Notes under the pieces: model-generated
The model's input: only the letters and a program-made list of their open reading frames with translations
Told to the model about the DNA's origin: nothing
Databases searched by the model: none
Made by a program: the position numbers and the translations under genes
Part shown: piece by piece, positions 48,326-57,619 of the stretch
How positions within the stretch are numbered: position 1 is the first letter of the stretch
Layout of the letters: each line of letters opens with the position of its first letter
Assembly (NCBI GenBank): GCA_030432635.1
Contig: JAUIMB010000004.1
Location: 124,001 to 188,000 of the forward strand
Length of the DNA stretch: 64,000 nt
Direction: 5' to 3'
Origin: Bacteroidia bacterium
Lineage (GTDB): Bacteria > Bacteroidota > Bacteroidia > Flavobacteriales > Flavobacteriaceae

Positions 48326-49792
48326 CTATTTACTGATTAATTGTCTTATTTTAATGCGAAAAGCCGCAAATAACAATGTTGTGAATGGGCTTAACCAATT
48401 GAATATGGCATAGACAAAATATTCACCCACACCAACACCTAATACGCCAGATTGATAGGCACCACAAGTGTTCCAAGGAATCAATACAGAGGTAACCGTA
48501 CCTGAATCCTCTAGAGTTCTACTCAAATTTTCTGGAGCTAAACCTCTATCATGATACGCTTTTTTAAACATTTTTCCCGGAATGACAATCGCTAAATACT
48601 GATCACTAGCAATAGCATTTAGTCCCAAACAACTTATAACAGTGCTCGCAAAGAGTCCGAAAACAGTAGTGGCAACGGAAAGCAATGCTTTTGTGATTCT
48701 AGAGAGCGCACCAATACCGTCCATGATGCCTCCAAAAACCATTGCGCAAGCAATAAGATAAATGGTCCATAACATGCCTTTCATTCCTCCAGCAGAAAAC
48801 AGATCATTTAATTTTTCGTTATCGGTTACAATGGAAGTATCCACAAAAACTGAAGACACAATGGCACCAATATGGGAATCAGAAAGTGTGGATAAGGTCT
48901 CTTTCTGAAAGATCAAGGCGAACACGCCAGCCAAAACCACTCCAGTACCCAACGCCATTAAGGGTTTGGTTTTCATGAGTATCAAGGCAATGACAATCGC
49001 TGGAACCAAAAATAACCAAGGCGTAATATTGAAAGTAGATTTGATCGTCGATAAAAGGTTGCTAATGTCTGCACTTCCAGAGGTTTCTATTGATGCACTT
49101 ATTATTCCGAAGACAATTAAGGTTATAACAATGGTAGGAACCGTTGTGAAGGCCATATACTTGATGTGCGTAAACAAGTCCGTGCCAGCCATAGCAGGAG
49201 CGAGATTGGTGGTATCACTTAAAGGAGACATTTTATCTCCAAAATATGCTCCAGAAATAACAGCTCCAGCAATCATGCCAGGATTTATACCCAAAGCCGT
49301 ACCAATACCAACAAGTGCAATACCTACTGTTGCTGATGTTGTCCATGAACTGCCTGTGGCAATAGAGATGACTGCAGCAATGATAACTGAGGCAGGAAGA
49401 AAAATTTCCGGACTTAATACTTGCAGACCGTAATATACCATGGCAGGAATAACACCACTTATAAGCCATGTTCCAGCAAGTGCACCAACCAAAAATAAAA
49501 TCATTATTGGTATGAACACACTTTTAAGATTTTCCCATACTTCTGATATCATTAAAGAAAGTGACACTTTATTCAAAAATCCACCAATCATGGCTACAAA
49601 TCCACCAATCAAAAGTATGTATTGGTTAGAATATTCGCCAAGCATCTCACCATCTGCAAAAATGATATTGTAAAAAAGAAGTCCCATTAATATCACTACT
49701 GGGACTAACGCTTCAAAAATATTTAGTTCCTTATTATCTACAATAGTTTGTTTGTCAGCTTTAAAATTAGAAATATTATTGTCTTCACTCAT
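48326..49792 (-). CDS. NhaC-family Na+/H+ antiporter
   Basis: The protein is 488 aa from the ATG at 49792; the frame is open 19 codons upstream without a better start. It has about 12 hydrophobic segments after a polar N-terminus and belongs to the NhaC type. Characteristic segments are GAVISGAYFGDKMSPLSDTTNLAPA and the late SDQYLAIVIPGKMF and WNTCGAYQSGVLGV. It should exchange sodium for protons across the inner membrane, a common need in marine bacteria; some NhaC relatives instead carry malate and lactate. It is divergent from a membrane hydrolase gene. Confidence 0.92.
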   Translation of the reverse strand: MSEDNNISNFKADKQTIVDNKELNIFEALVPVVILMGLLFYNIIFADGEMLGEYSNQYILLIGGFVAMIGGFLNKVSLSLMISEVWENLKSVFIPIMILFLVGALAGTWLISGVIPAMVYYGLQVLSPEIFLPASVIIAAVISIATGSSWTTSATVGIALVGIGTALGINPGMIAGAVISGAYFGDKMSPLSDTTNLAPAMAGTDLFTHIKYMAFTTVPTIVITLIVFGIISASIETSGSADISNLLSTIKSTFNITPWLFLVPAIVIALILMKTKPLMALGTGVVLAGVFALIFQKETLSTLSDSHIGAIVSSVFVDTSIVTDNEKLNDLFSAGGMKGMLWTIYLIACAMVFGGIMDGIGALSRITKALLSVATTVFGLFASTVISCLGLNAIASDQYLAIVIPGKMFKKAYHDRGLAPENLSRTLEDSGTVTSVLIPWNTCGAYQSGVLGVGVGEYFVYAIFNWLSPFTTLLFAAFRIKIRQLISK

Positions 49793-49894
49793 TAGGATGT
49801 GGTGTCTGTTAGTTCTTGTAATGTTACAATAATGTTGTCTATTCTGCAAATCATAATTGTTGCGTACTTTAGCGCTTTAATCACGTTATTGTCT

Positions 49895-50917
49895 ATGGAT
49901 TCATTGACTCAAATAGTATTAGGAGCAGCATGTGGAGAGGTGGTACTTGGCAAGAAAATCGGTAATAAAGCCTTAATGTTTGGCGCAATTGGTGGCACCA
50001 TTCCCGATTTAGATGTACTCGTAGGAAGTATGCTTTATGGTAATGAAATTGATGCTATGCTTTTCCACAGAGGATTTATGCATTCTATTGTATTTTCAAT
50101 TTTAGCCGCATTTGGGTTAGGTTGGTTGGTCTATAAGTTGTATAATTCAGGAAAGCGCCTAAACACAACAACTCAGAAGGATTGGATATCACTTTTTTTC
50201 TGGTCACTATTTACGCATCCAATTCTAGATTGTTTTACACCTTACGGAACCCAACTATTTGCACCATTTTCCAATTATCGTGTTGCACTTAATACCATTG
50301 CTGTTGCAGATGTGCTTTATACAACACCATTTTTAATCTGTATGCTTGTATTGATGTTTTTCAACCGCAAAACTGAGAAACGTCGTCTTTGGCTGAAAAT
50401 AGGATTGGGAATAAGTTCGGTTTACATGTTGTTCACTGTGTTCAATAAAATGTATGTCGATAGTGTTTTTAAATCCTCCTTATACGAACAAGCTATCGTT
50501 TTTGAGCGCTTTAGTACCCAACCTTCCATATTGAACAATATTTTATGGTATGGCATTGCTGAAACTGATGATAATTATCAAGTGGCATTTTATTCATTAC
50601 TAGATGAGACCCATCGTTTTTCTGAATGGAAGACTATTCCTAAAAAGCGTCTTATTGATACCACATATGAAAACGACATTCATTGTTTGGCGTGGTTTAG
50701 CAACGGATATTTCAACGTAGAGCAAACGGGTCAGGGCGAATATCTGTATTATGACTTAAGATACCCAATGGTAAAGACCAGGAAAGGCTACAAGCCTGTA
50801 TTTAATTTGAATCTATACGAAGTGGATCATCGCTTAGACATGAAACCCTTTGAGCCCGAAATGGAAGATTTTGAGTTTACGATGAAATCACTTTGGGAAC
50901 GATTGAAAGGGATTTAA
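49895..50917 (+). CDS. YdjM-like membrane-bound metal-dependent hydrolase (DUF457 type)
   Basis: The protein is 340 aa from the ATG at 49895, chosen because MDSLTQIVLGAACGEVVLG is the conserved family start; the frame is open 32 codons upstream. It contains the histidine-rich motif FHRGFMHS and a GTIPDLDVL segment near the N-terminus, plus TPYGTQLFAPFS, and about four to five membrane helices. The C-terminal third is soluble. The family includes LexA-regulated YdjM of E. coli, whose exact substrate is unclear. Its stop overlaps that of the LytTR gene in a shared TTAA. Confidence 0.88.
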   Translation: MDSLTQIVLGAACGEVVLGKKIGNKALMFGAIGGTIPDLDVLVGSMLYGNEIDAMLFHRGFMHSIVFSILAAFGLGWLVYKLYNSGKRLNTTTQKDWISLFFWSLFTHPILDCFTPYGTQLFAPFSNYRVALNTIAVADVLYTTPFLICMLVLMFFNRKTEKRRLWLKIGLGISSVYMLFTVFNKMYVDSVFKSSLYEQAIVFERFSTQPSILNNILWYGIAETDDNYQVAFYSLLDETHRFSEWKTIPKKRLIDTTYENDIHCLAWFSNGYFNVEQTGQGEYLYYDLRYPMVKTRKGYKPVFNLNLYEVDHRLDMKPFEPEMEDFEFTMKSLWERLKGI

Positions 50918-51651
50918 GTAGTATTGAGCCAATTCTTTGCATCGGCTTTCTTTCGTCTCGATACTCGTATTTGCATGCTGTTTTTTAATTTGAAATAGTC
51001 GTCTTTTAATTCGTTAACATGAATTTTATTGACCAAAAACGACCTATGGCATCTAAAGAACCCTTTATCGACCAAAATGTCTTCAAAATGAGCCAAGTTT
51101 TTAGACGTTAGTTTTTTGTTGCCATTATTTAAGTGAATATAACTGTAGTTGCGTTCACCTTCAATATGGGTGATTTGTTTTAAGGTAAACCGTAATGTTC
51201 CAGTCTGTGTAGGTAAGATTAGTTTTTGATCGGTAACTGATTTTGTTTCAAGGTTTGACAAAGCAGTTTGCACTTCAACAACATTATTAGTAGAATTAAG
51301 GCAGCGTGTAATCGCTTCAGCCAATTCATCTTCCTTAATGGGTTTTACCAAATAGTCCAAGGCATTGAATCGAAAGGCTTTTATGGCATAATGACTATGC
51401 GCAGTTGTAAAAATGGTTTTGAAATTTATTTCTTCAAGTTGGTTAAGCAGCTCAAAACCTGTCATGTCTGAGAGCTCTATGTCTAGAAGTACAATGTTTG
51501 GTTGGACTTTCGATATCATTTTCAAGGCTTCCTTTCCAGAATGGGCAATCCCTAAAACTGAAATTTTTTCAGAATAGGGTTGCAACATGTCTTGTAGTAC
51601 TATTGCCATGTAGGTGTTGTCCTCTACAATTAAAGTCTTGAGTTTTTCCAT
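50914..51651 (-). CDS. LytTR-family response regulator
   Basis: The protein (245 aa) has a receiver domain (about 5-120) with phosphoacceptor D57 in IVLLDIEL and K103-type lysine in YLVKPIKEDE, then a C-terminal LytTR DNA-binding domain (about 145-243) with ITHIEGERNYSYIHL and the closing FFRCHRSFLVNKIHVNEL. It is divergent from a hybrid histidine kinase operon, and the intergenic region holds tandem LytTR-type sites. I infer that it is the output of that phosphorelay and may control its own transcription too. Confidence 0.93.
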   Translation of the reverse strand: MEKLKTLIVEDNTYMAIVLQDMLQPYSEKISVLGIAHSGKEALKMISKVQPNIVLLDIELSDMTGFELLNQLEEINFKTIFTTAHSHYAIKAFRFNALDYLVKPIKEDELAEAITRCLNSTNNVVEVQTALSNLETKSVTDQKLILPTQTGTLRFTLKQITHIEGERNYSYIHLNNGNKKLTSKNLAHFEDILVDKGFFRCHRSFLVNKIHVNELKDDYFKLKNSMQIRVSRRKKADAKNWLNTT

Positions 51652-51681
51652 ATAATAGTTGAAAGATACATATTTTTTACA

Positions 51682-51752
51682 ACCGTTTGATAAGTTATTT
51701 AACCATTGGATAATTGATTTTCAAATTTTTACATCTTGTAGTCGTATCTTGA
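51682..51752 (+). promoter_or_regulatory. Tandem LytTR-type sites and promoter of the hybrid kinase operon
   Basis: ACCGTTTGATAA (51682-51693) and ACCATTGGATAA (51702-51713) are direct repeats with a 20-bp period, close to the LytTR consensus of a GTT-containing 9-mer pair. A -7-like TATCTTGA lies at 51745-51752, 31 bp after the second repeat. No TTG -33 box is present, as expected for an activator-dependent promoter. A near-identical block lies at 55187. Confidence 0.7.
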
Positions 51753-51771
51753 AGTCATAATTATAAAGGTT

Positions 51772-54402
51772 ATGGTTAATATTAAGTCAATTCTGGTGGT
51801 TTTACTTCTAACAAGTATGTCTTGTCAATTGCTTTCCCAAGAAAAAAATAAGGATTCGCTCTTTGCCGTTTGGAGCGATACTTCAAACCTGCCTAAAGAA
51901 CGTGTTAATGCCTTCTATCATCGTTTTTATCCATTTGAAAAGGTAATGTTGACTCCTGAAGTATTGCGATGGGAAAAAGGCAGTGAAAAATTACAAGAAC
52001 TAGCCGTTGAAGCAGAACTAAACAACTACTTACCGTATTTAAAATTACTGGAAGCTGGAAAATTTATCTTGCTCAATGATTTAGAAACGGCTTGCCCTTT
52101 GGCTAAAGAAGCATTTTATCTAGCTGTTGAGCAACATGATTATGAGACGATTCAAGAATCATATGAGGTTATTCGTGACCTATGTGATTTACTTGAAGAT
52201 ACTTCCATCGAAGAGGCCTTGGTAGAATTGCAGCAAAAAATAACAGACCCTTATTTTAAAATAGTCCTTACTGAACCCATAACATTTTATCTATATAGAC
52301 AAAGTAGATACTCTGAAGCATTGCCACTATGTCAAACCGTTATTGATTATTATGATACACATCACTTGCAACCAGATGATGTGTTAGCGTTTACCCTAAT
52401 GAATGTTGGAAATATCCACAAGCACCTTCAAAATTTTGAAGAGGCAAAACCTTATTATCGAAGATCTAAATTCGTATTTGGCTTGCTAAATGACGAAATA
52501 AATAGGATGAAAATAGATTTGAATCTCGCAGAAACCTTTGCACTTGAAAAGAGCATAGACAGTGCACAAGTCCATATCGAGGATGTGTTCGATTACTATT
52601 CCAATGTTCCAGAATGTGTTCCTTGTCTTGGGCGAGCATATGTCGTAGAGGCTCAAATTATGAATCTAAGACACGATTATGAGAAAGCCATAAAATCTTT
52701 GGAATCATTGGCGTCTAGATTTGACGAAACTGGATCAAAATCTGATGATGACATTAAATATTCAGGTCCTTTTAATATCGAATCGTATCACTTCACCTTG
52801 GCGGAAGCGTATCTTGGTTTAAAGCAGTACAAAAAAGCCATCGAAACAGCCAAAAAAGGAATAAACCGTAATATAAGGAGCTCTTATATTATAAGAAATT
52901 ATGATGTATTGTATAGAGCTCAAAGGGCAGCAGGGCAGTATAAAAATGCGCTTGAGACCCATATACGGTATAATAAAATGAATGACTCTGTAGCGCAACT
53001 TCGCAACAGTCAAATGGTTTTGCGTAAGGAACTGGGCCTTCAGTTTGAAAAACAGCGCTTGGCAGACAGTTTAAGTTTGGAACAAAAGCGCCTTAAAAAC
53101 GAATTGGATTTACAAACAGAAATTAACCAACAGAAAACCACCAAGAATATTTTAATCGCTTTTGGTCTTGTCATATTTTTATTTGCCATTGGCTTGTGGT
53201 ATCGTTTAAAATATATTAGAAAAACGCAGAAGATAATTCAACAGGAAAAGGAAAAGGCACAAGCTTCAGAAAAAGCCAAACATCAATTTCTTGCCAATAT
53301 GAGTCACGAAATCCGTACACCGATGAACGCCATAAAGGGCATGACAGATATTCTATTGCGACGCAAACCGAGAAAGGATCAAACCGAATATTTGGATGGC
53401 ATCAAACAATCCAGTGATTCGCTGTTGGTTATCATCAACGATATTCTGGATATTTCAAAAATTGAAGCAGGCAAGATTGAATTGGAGCACGAACCCTTTT
53501 CTGTGAAAGAGGTTGTGTATAACGTGCAGACTATAATGCAATTTAGAGCCGAAGAAAAAGGACTTCAACTGAAAACTAACTTGCCACCTGAAGAATTAAT
53601 GGTTAATGGTGATGATACGCGCTTAAAACAAATCCTAATCAATTTAATTGGGAATGCCATCAAGTTTACCGAAAAAGGAATGGTCACTACAACGGTTACT
53701 TCCGAAGAAAAAAACAGTAAACTAAATCTTCATTTTACGGTTTCTGACACAGGCATTGGCATAGACAAAGACCGTATTGAAAAAATTTTTAAATCCTTTG
53801 AGCAAGCCTATAGCGATACCACACGAAAGTTTGGCGGTACAGGTTTGGGTTTGAGCATTTCCAAAAAGTTGGTAGAACTGCACGAAGGCAACATTTGGGT
53901 AGAAAGCGAAAAAGACAAAGGCAGTCAGTTTCATTTTACCATTGCTTATGATGTTGCAAAAGATGTTTCAGTAGAAAAAGAAACCTTAATCATTTCAGAA
54001 AATAATACAGCCGAACAACTTAAAGGTATTAAAGTCCTGTTGGTTGAAGACAATCAGTTTAACGCTGTAGTAGCACAAGAAGAACTTGAGGATGCCATAG
54101 AAAATGTTGTTATTGATGTAGCCGAAAATGGTGCCATTGCTGTAGAAAAGGTAAAGTCTATTGATTTTGATATCATCCTAATGGATGTACAAATGCCCAT
54201 AATAAACGGTTACGAAGCCACAGAAAAAATACGAGCATTATCCAACGGAAAAGCCAACACCCCAATCATTGCTATGACAGCCAATGTGCTCAAAGAAGAA
54301 GTCGATAAATGCTACGAAGCAGGTATGAACGATTTTATCGGTAAGCCATTTGATACAGAAACATTACTGAACAAAATACACAAACTCACAAAAAATCAAT
54401 AG
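51772..54402 (+). CDS. TPR hybrid sensor histidine kinase / response regulator
   Basis: The protein (876 aa) has a signal-like N-terminus, then a long periplasmic region of helical TPR-type repeats (about 60-410), a coiled coil, and one membrane helix at about 460-478. The kinase core follows, with H512 in ANMSHEIRTPMNAIKG and the ATP-binding boxes NLIGNAIKF, DTGIGI and GTGLGLSI. The C-terminal receiver domain has phosphoacceptor D805 in IILMDVQMP. The REC and HPt genes follow with 2-bp and -1-bp spacing, giving a complete phosphorelay set. No DNA-binding domain is present. Confidence 0.94.
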   Translation: MVNIKSILVVLLLTSMSCQLLSQEKNKDSLFAVWSDTSNLPKERVNAFYHRFYPFEKVMLTPEVLRWEKGSEKLQELAVEAELNNYLPYLKLLEAGKFILLNDLETACPLAKEAFYLAVEQHDYETIQESYEVIRDLCDLLEDTSIEEALVELQQKITDPYFKIVLTEPITFYLYRQSRYSEALPLCQTVIDYYDTHHLQPDDVLAFTLMNVGNIHKHLQNFEEAKPYYRRSKFVFGLLNDEINRMKIDLNLAETFALEKSIDSAQVHIEDVFDYYSNVPECVPCLGRAYVVEAQIMNLRHDYEKAIKSLESLASRFDETGSKSDDDIKYSGPFNIESYHFTLAEAYLGLKQYKKAIETAKKGINRNIRSSYIIRNYDVLYRAQRAAGQYKNALETHIRYNKMNDSVAQLRNSQMVLRKELGLQFEKQRLADSLSLEQKRLKNELDLQTEINQQKTTKNILIAFGLVIFLFAIGLWYRLKYIRKTQKIIQQEKEKAQASEKAKHQFLANMSHEIRTPMNAIKGMTDILLRRKPRKDQTEYLDGIKQSSDSLLVIINDILDISKIEAGKIELEHEPFSVKEVVYNVQTIMQFRAEEKGLQLKTNLPPEELMVNGDDTRLKQILINLIGNAIKFTEKGMVTTTVTSEEKNSKLNLHFTVSDTGIGIDKDRIEKIFKSFEQAYSDTTRKFGGTGLGLSISKKLVELHEGNIWVESEKDKGSQFHFTIAYDVAKDVSVEKETLIISENNTAEQLKGIKVLLVEDNQFNAVVAQEELEDAIENVVIDVAENGAIAVEKVKSIDFDIILMDVQMPIINGYEATEKIRALSNGKANTPIIAMTANVLKEEVDKCYEAGMNDFIGKPFDTETLLNKIHKLTKNQ

Positions 54403-54404
54403 TT

Positions 54405-54791
54405 ATGCAAAACACCAATCCCACCATTTTTATAGTAGATGACGAGCCTTTATTGACCGAAATGCTTGCCGATTACCTAAAGGAACAATACGTAGGCTTT
54501 AACATCAAAACCTTCCCAACAGGAGAAGCTTGTTTAAAACACCTACACGAAAACCCTGATGCTGTGGTGCTGGATTATTACTTGAATTCCAAGGAAAAAG
54601 ATGCAGCCAATGGTATTGATATACTTAAGGAAATAAAACACCAAGATAAATCACAGCCAGTAATAATGCTATCCAGTCAAAAAAGTTATGTTACCGCTTC
54701 GCAAACCATAATGTATGGCGCAGTACATTATGTTATAAAAGGACAAGATGCTTTTGAAGAAATTTACGAACTCATTAAAGCCAATGTGTAA
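54405..54791 (+). CDS. Stand-alone response regulator receiver
   Basis: The protein (128 aa) is a single receiver domain with D12/D13 in FIVDDEP, phosphoacceptor D57 in VVLDYYL, and K112 in YVIKGQD. It has no output domain. It starts 2 bp after the hybrid kinase gene and overlaps the HPt gene by one base (TAATG), which indicates translational coupling. It may serve as a phosphate sink or as an intermediate or CheY-like regulator within this relay. Confidence 0.93.
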   Translation: MQNTNPTIFIVDDEPLLTEMLADYLKEQYVGFNIKTFPTGEACLKHLHENPDAVVLDYYLNSKEKDAANGIDILKEIKHQDKSQPVIMLSSQKSYVTASQTIMYGAVHYVIKGQDAFEEIYELIKANV

Positions 54792-55129
54792 TGGTAGATT
54801 TAAGTTTTCTGGAAAAATTCACAAAAGGCGATATCAATAAAATGAAACGCTACATCAAGCTTTATTTGGATGTGGCACCACAAACCTTTGTACAAATGCA
54901 ACAAAATATTGACGATAACGATTGGGAACAGTTGCGCATCCATGCTCATTCCCTAAAACCACAAGTTGAATTTATGGGCATAACAACATTAAAAAACGCT
55001 TTGATTAAGATAGAATTTGCTGTAAAAGAGCAATACAGAAATGAGATCATCGAAAACTTCAGACTGGCAAATACTATTTTTATCAGTTCATCTAAACAGC
55101 TAAATACTATTTTAGCAACCTTGAAATAA
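54791..55129 (+). CDS. Histidine phosphotransfer (HPt) protein
   Basis: The protein (112 aa) is one HPt four-helix bundle. The phosphorylatable histidine is H53 in IHAHSLKPQVEFMG, which matches the AHxLK motif of the family. Encoded as the last gene of the hybrid kinase operon, it should carry phosphate from the kinase's receiver to a separate regulator; the divergent LytTR protein is the obvious candidate. The start ATG overlaps the stop of the REC gene. Confidence 0.92.
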   Translation: MVDLSFLEKFTKGDINKMKRYIKLYLDVAPQTFVQMQQNIDDNDWEQLRIHAHSLKPQVEFMGITTLKNALIKIEFAVKEQYRNEIIENFRLANTIFISSSKQLNTILATLK

Positions 55130-55186
55130 AATGACATTCTGTTATATTATCCGTTTGAATTCAAGATAAAATACCGCTGTTTTTGT

Positions 55187-55257
55187 ACCGTTTGATAAGT
55201 CATCTAACCGTTTGATAATTAAAGTATAGTAAAGTGTATTGGCGTATACTACCTTTA
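55187..55257 (+). promoter_or_regulatory. Tandem LytTR-type sites and promoter of the S74 surface protein gene
   Basis: ACCGTTTGATAA occurs at 55187-55198 and 55207-55218, a 20-bp period. The 34-bp block differs from the one at 51682 at only four positions. A -7-like TACCTTTA lies at 55250-55257, again 31 bp after the second repeat and without a -33 TTG. A related single TCCGTTTGA lies further upstream at 55150. Confidence 0.72.
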
Positions 55258-55274
55258 GGTAAAAGGATAGTATC

Positions 55275-57614
55275 ATGGAAAATAAGTACGCAACAATTAT
55301 CGGTTTCTTTTTAATGGTTAACATGTTACAGGCGCAAGTGGGTATCGGTACAACATCGCCTGATGCCTCATCGGTATTGGATATTACTGCAATCGACAAA
55401 GGTGTGTTGGTGCCAAGGGTAAGTCTGACCGATGTCACCAATACCACAACACCAGTGGCAACACCAGCAACTGGCTTATTGGTTTGGAATACTAATGCCA
55501 CTACTACAGGAGGTAATGGTGTAGGGTTTTATTTTTTTAATGGCGTACAATGGATGCCCATAAGTTCTGGTACTGGCGTAGAAAAAATAGACGATTTATT
55601 AGATGGCAAAAGCGATAATGATGGCACCAATAATGGCTCTTCTGTGTTTTTGGGTTTAGATGCCGGCGCTAATGATGATGAAGCCGATAATAGAAATGTA
55701 GGTATAGGGTATCAAGCTTTATTTTCGGGAACCAGTGGAGGTAATAATACCGCAATAGGATATCAAGCTTTATTCTCAAATGGCGTAACTGGTATTCGCA
55801 ATATAGCTGTTGGTAATCTATCATTATATTCGAATACTGAGGGTGATATGAACATAGGTCTTGGTTACCAAGCCTTATACTCAAATACTACAGGGGACTA
55901 TAATATAGCTCAGGGATATCGAGCTTTATATTCAAATACTACAGCTAGGTTTAATATTGCTATTGGGTCTACTGCATTATACTACAATATTACAGCTGAA
56001 GCTAATACGGCAATAGGACACGGATCTTTACTTTCTAATACCACAGGAGAAGCAAATACCGCAATAGGCTATCAATCTTTATACTCCAACACCACAGGTG
56101 AAAACAATACAGCCATTGGGTATCAATCCTTATATTCAAATAGTACCACTGGGCACCAAAACATAGGGATTGGTCGTCTGTCTTTATACTCAAATACTAC
56201 TGGAGACAATAATATTGCCCAAGGATACCAAGCTTTGTATAATAATACTACGGCAAGCAGTAATATTGCATTTGGTAATAGAGCTTTATATTCAAACACT
56301 ACTGGTGCTAACAACATTGCCCAAGGCTATCAAGCGTTAAATACCAATACAACAGGAAATGACAATATTGCCAACGGCTCTCAAACCTTATACACCAATA
56401 CCACGGGAGATAATAATATAGCGCAAGGGTATCGCGCTTTGTTTTCGAATACTACGGGTTATGACAATATTGCTAATGGCTATCAGGCTTTGTATTTAAA
56501 TACTACAGGAAGAAGAAATATAGCTCAAGGATATCAGGCACTCTACTCAAATACTACAGGAGACTATAATATAGCTCAAGGATATCAGGCACTCTATTCT
56601 AATACTATTGGAGATAGCAATATAGCAAATGGCTATCGAGTTTTGGACTCCAATACTACTGGAAACCATAATATAGGGATTGGACAATTTGCTTTAACTT
56701 CCAACACAACAGGTAGCGATAACATTGCCTTGGGTTATTCGTCATTGCACTCAAATACTACAGGTTCTGGAAATATTGTTTTTGGAAATAATTCACTGAG
56801 CAATAATACTATTGGTTCAAGAAATTTGGTGTTTGGGTATGATGCTGCAACCTTACTAGATGGAAGTTTTAATATAATCATGGGTAATCGAGCAGGTTTT
56901 GGTGCAAATGGAAGTCATCAATTATATATTGAAAATAGTGCTATTGCTCAAACCAATGACGATGTTTTAATATATGGAGAATTTGATAATGACTTGCTAC
57001 GGTTTAACGCCACTTTGCAAATGGGTCAGGCAGGCAATGCATCGTATTTGGAGATCGCCAATTTAGGAACAGACAATCTGGGTTTAGATGGCGATGTGGT
57101 TCCATATCAAGGTACAGCCTTAGGTTACGATATGGGTAATAACAATGCCGCAGAGCATTGGGATGACGTTGTAGGTGACGACTTTATCAATTTTAGTGAT
57201 AGACGACTTAAAAATAGCATTGTTGCTGTCCCGTACGGATTAGAAGTAGTACTACAATTACGTCCAGTACAATATCGATATAATAAGTCGTATACGCCAG
57301 ATACACGTTTGCGACTGGGTTTAATCGCACAAGAGGTAGAACAGTTTTTGCCTGAAGTGGTGATGAATGACGATGTCGATGTCAATCCAGAAACCGGTGA
57401 ACTTGTGGTTACAACATCAGACTATAAGTCGATGAACTACATACAACTTATTCCTGTGCTCATTAAAGCTATTCAGGAGCAACAAGCACAAATAGATGAC
57501 CTAGAGAAAGAAAGCAAGGCTAAGCAGAAGCTTGTTCAAGACAATAAAGATATGAAAAGCAGGATTGATGCATTAGAAAAACACATTTCCAACTTAGAGA
57601 TTAACCATAAATAA
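55275..57614 (+). CDS. Repeat-rich surface/tail-fibre-like protein with S74 intramolecular chaperone
   Basis: The protein (779 aa) has a signal peptide ending near MLQAQ (20) and a head motif VGIGTTSPDASSVLDI common in Bacteroidetes fibre-like proteins. Residues 145-520 are about 22 tandem units of 17 residues of the type GYQALYSNTTGDNNIAQ, expected to fold as a trimeric beta structure like YadA heads. The C-terminus has a peptidase S74 domain: FSDRRLKNSI, where the serine is the expected self-cleavage residue, then GLIAQEVEQFLPEVV, then a coiled coil. Such domains assemble the trimer and then cut themselves off. Confidence 0.9.
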   Translation: MENKYATIIGFFLMVNMLQAQVGIGTTSPDASSVLDITAIDKGVLVPRVSLTDVTNTTTPVATPATGLLVWNTNATTTGGNGVGFYFFNGVQWMPISSGTGVEKIDDLLDGKSDNDGTNNGSSVFLGLDAGANDDEADNRNVGIGYQALFSGTSGGNNTAIGYQALFSNGVTGIRNIAVGNLSLYSNTEGDMNIGLGYQALYSNTTGDYNIAQGYRALYSNTTARFNIAIGSTALYYNITAEANTAIGHGSLLSNTTGEANTAIGYQSLYSNTTGENNTAIGYQSLYSNSTTGHQNIGIGRLSLYSNTTGDNNIAQGYQALYNNTTASSNIAFGNRALYSNTTGANNIAQGYQALNTNTTGNDNIANGSQTLYTNTTGDNNIAQGYRALFSNTTGYDNIANGYQALYLNTTGRRNIAQGYQALYSNTTGDYNIAQGYQALYSNTIGDSNIANGYRVLDSNTTGNHNIGIGQFALTSNTTGSDNIALGYSSLHSNTTGSGNIVFGNNSLSNNTIGSRNLVFGYDAATLLDGSFNIIMGNRAGFGANGSHQLYIENSAIAQTNDDVLIYGEFDNDLLRFNATLQMGQAGNASYLEIANLGTDNLGLDGDVVPYQGTALGYDMGNNNAAEHWDDVVGDDFINFSDRRLKNSIVAVPYGLEVVLQLRPVQYRYNKSYTPDTRLRLGLIAQEVEQFLPEVVMNDDVDVNPETGELVVTTSDYKSMNYIQLIPVLIKAIQEQQAQIDDLEKESKAKQKLVQDNKDMKSRIDALEKHISNLEINHK
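55707..56834 (+). repeat. Coding tandem array of about 22 units of 51 bp
   Basis: Each unit encodes G-Y-Q-A-L-Y-S-N-T-T-G-x-x-N-I-A-x; units 2 and 9 have 18 codons. Adjacent units at about 56520-56620 are almost identical at DNA level, while others differ, which points to recent local duplication or gene conversion. Copy number may vary between strains. Confidence 0.9.
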
Positions 57615-57619
57615 ATTAT

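Noticed and set aside
55707-56834. Regularly spaced repeats that could look like a CRISPR array.
   Set aside because: The units lie in one open reading frame, are 51 bp with no separate unique spacers, and encode a 17-residue protein repeat.
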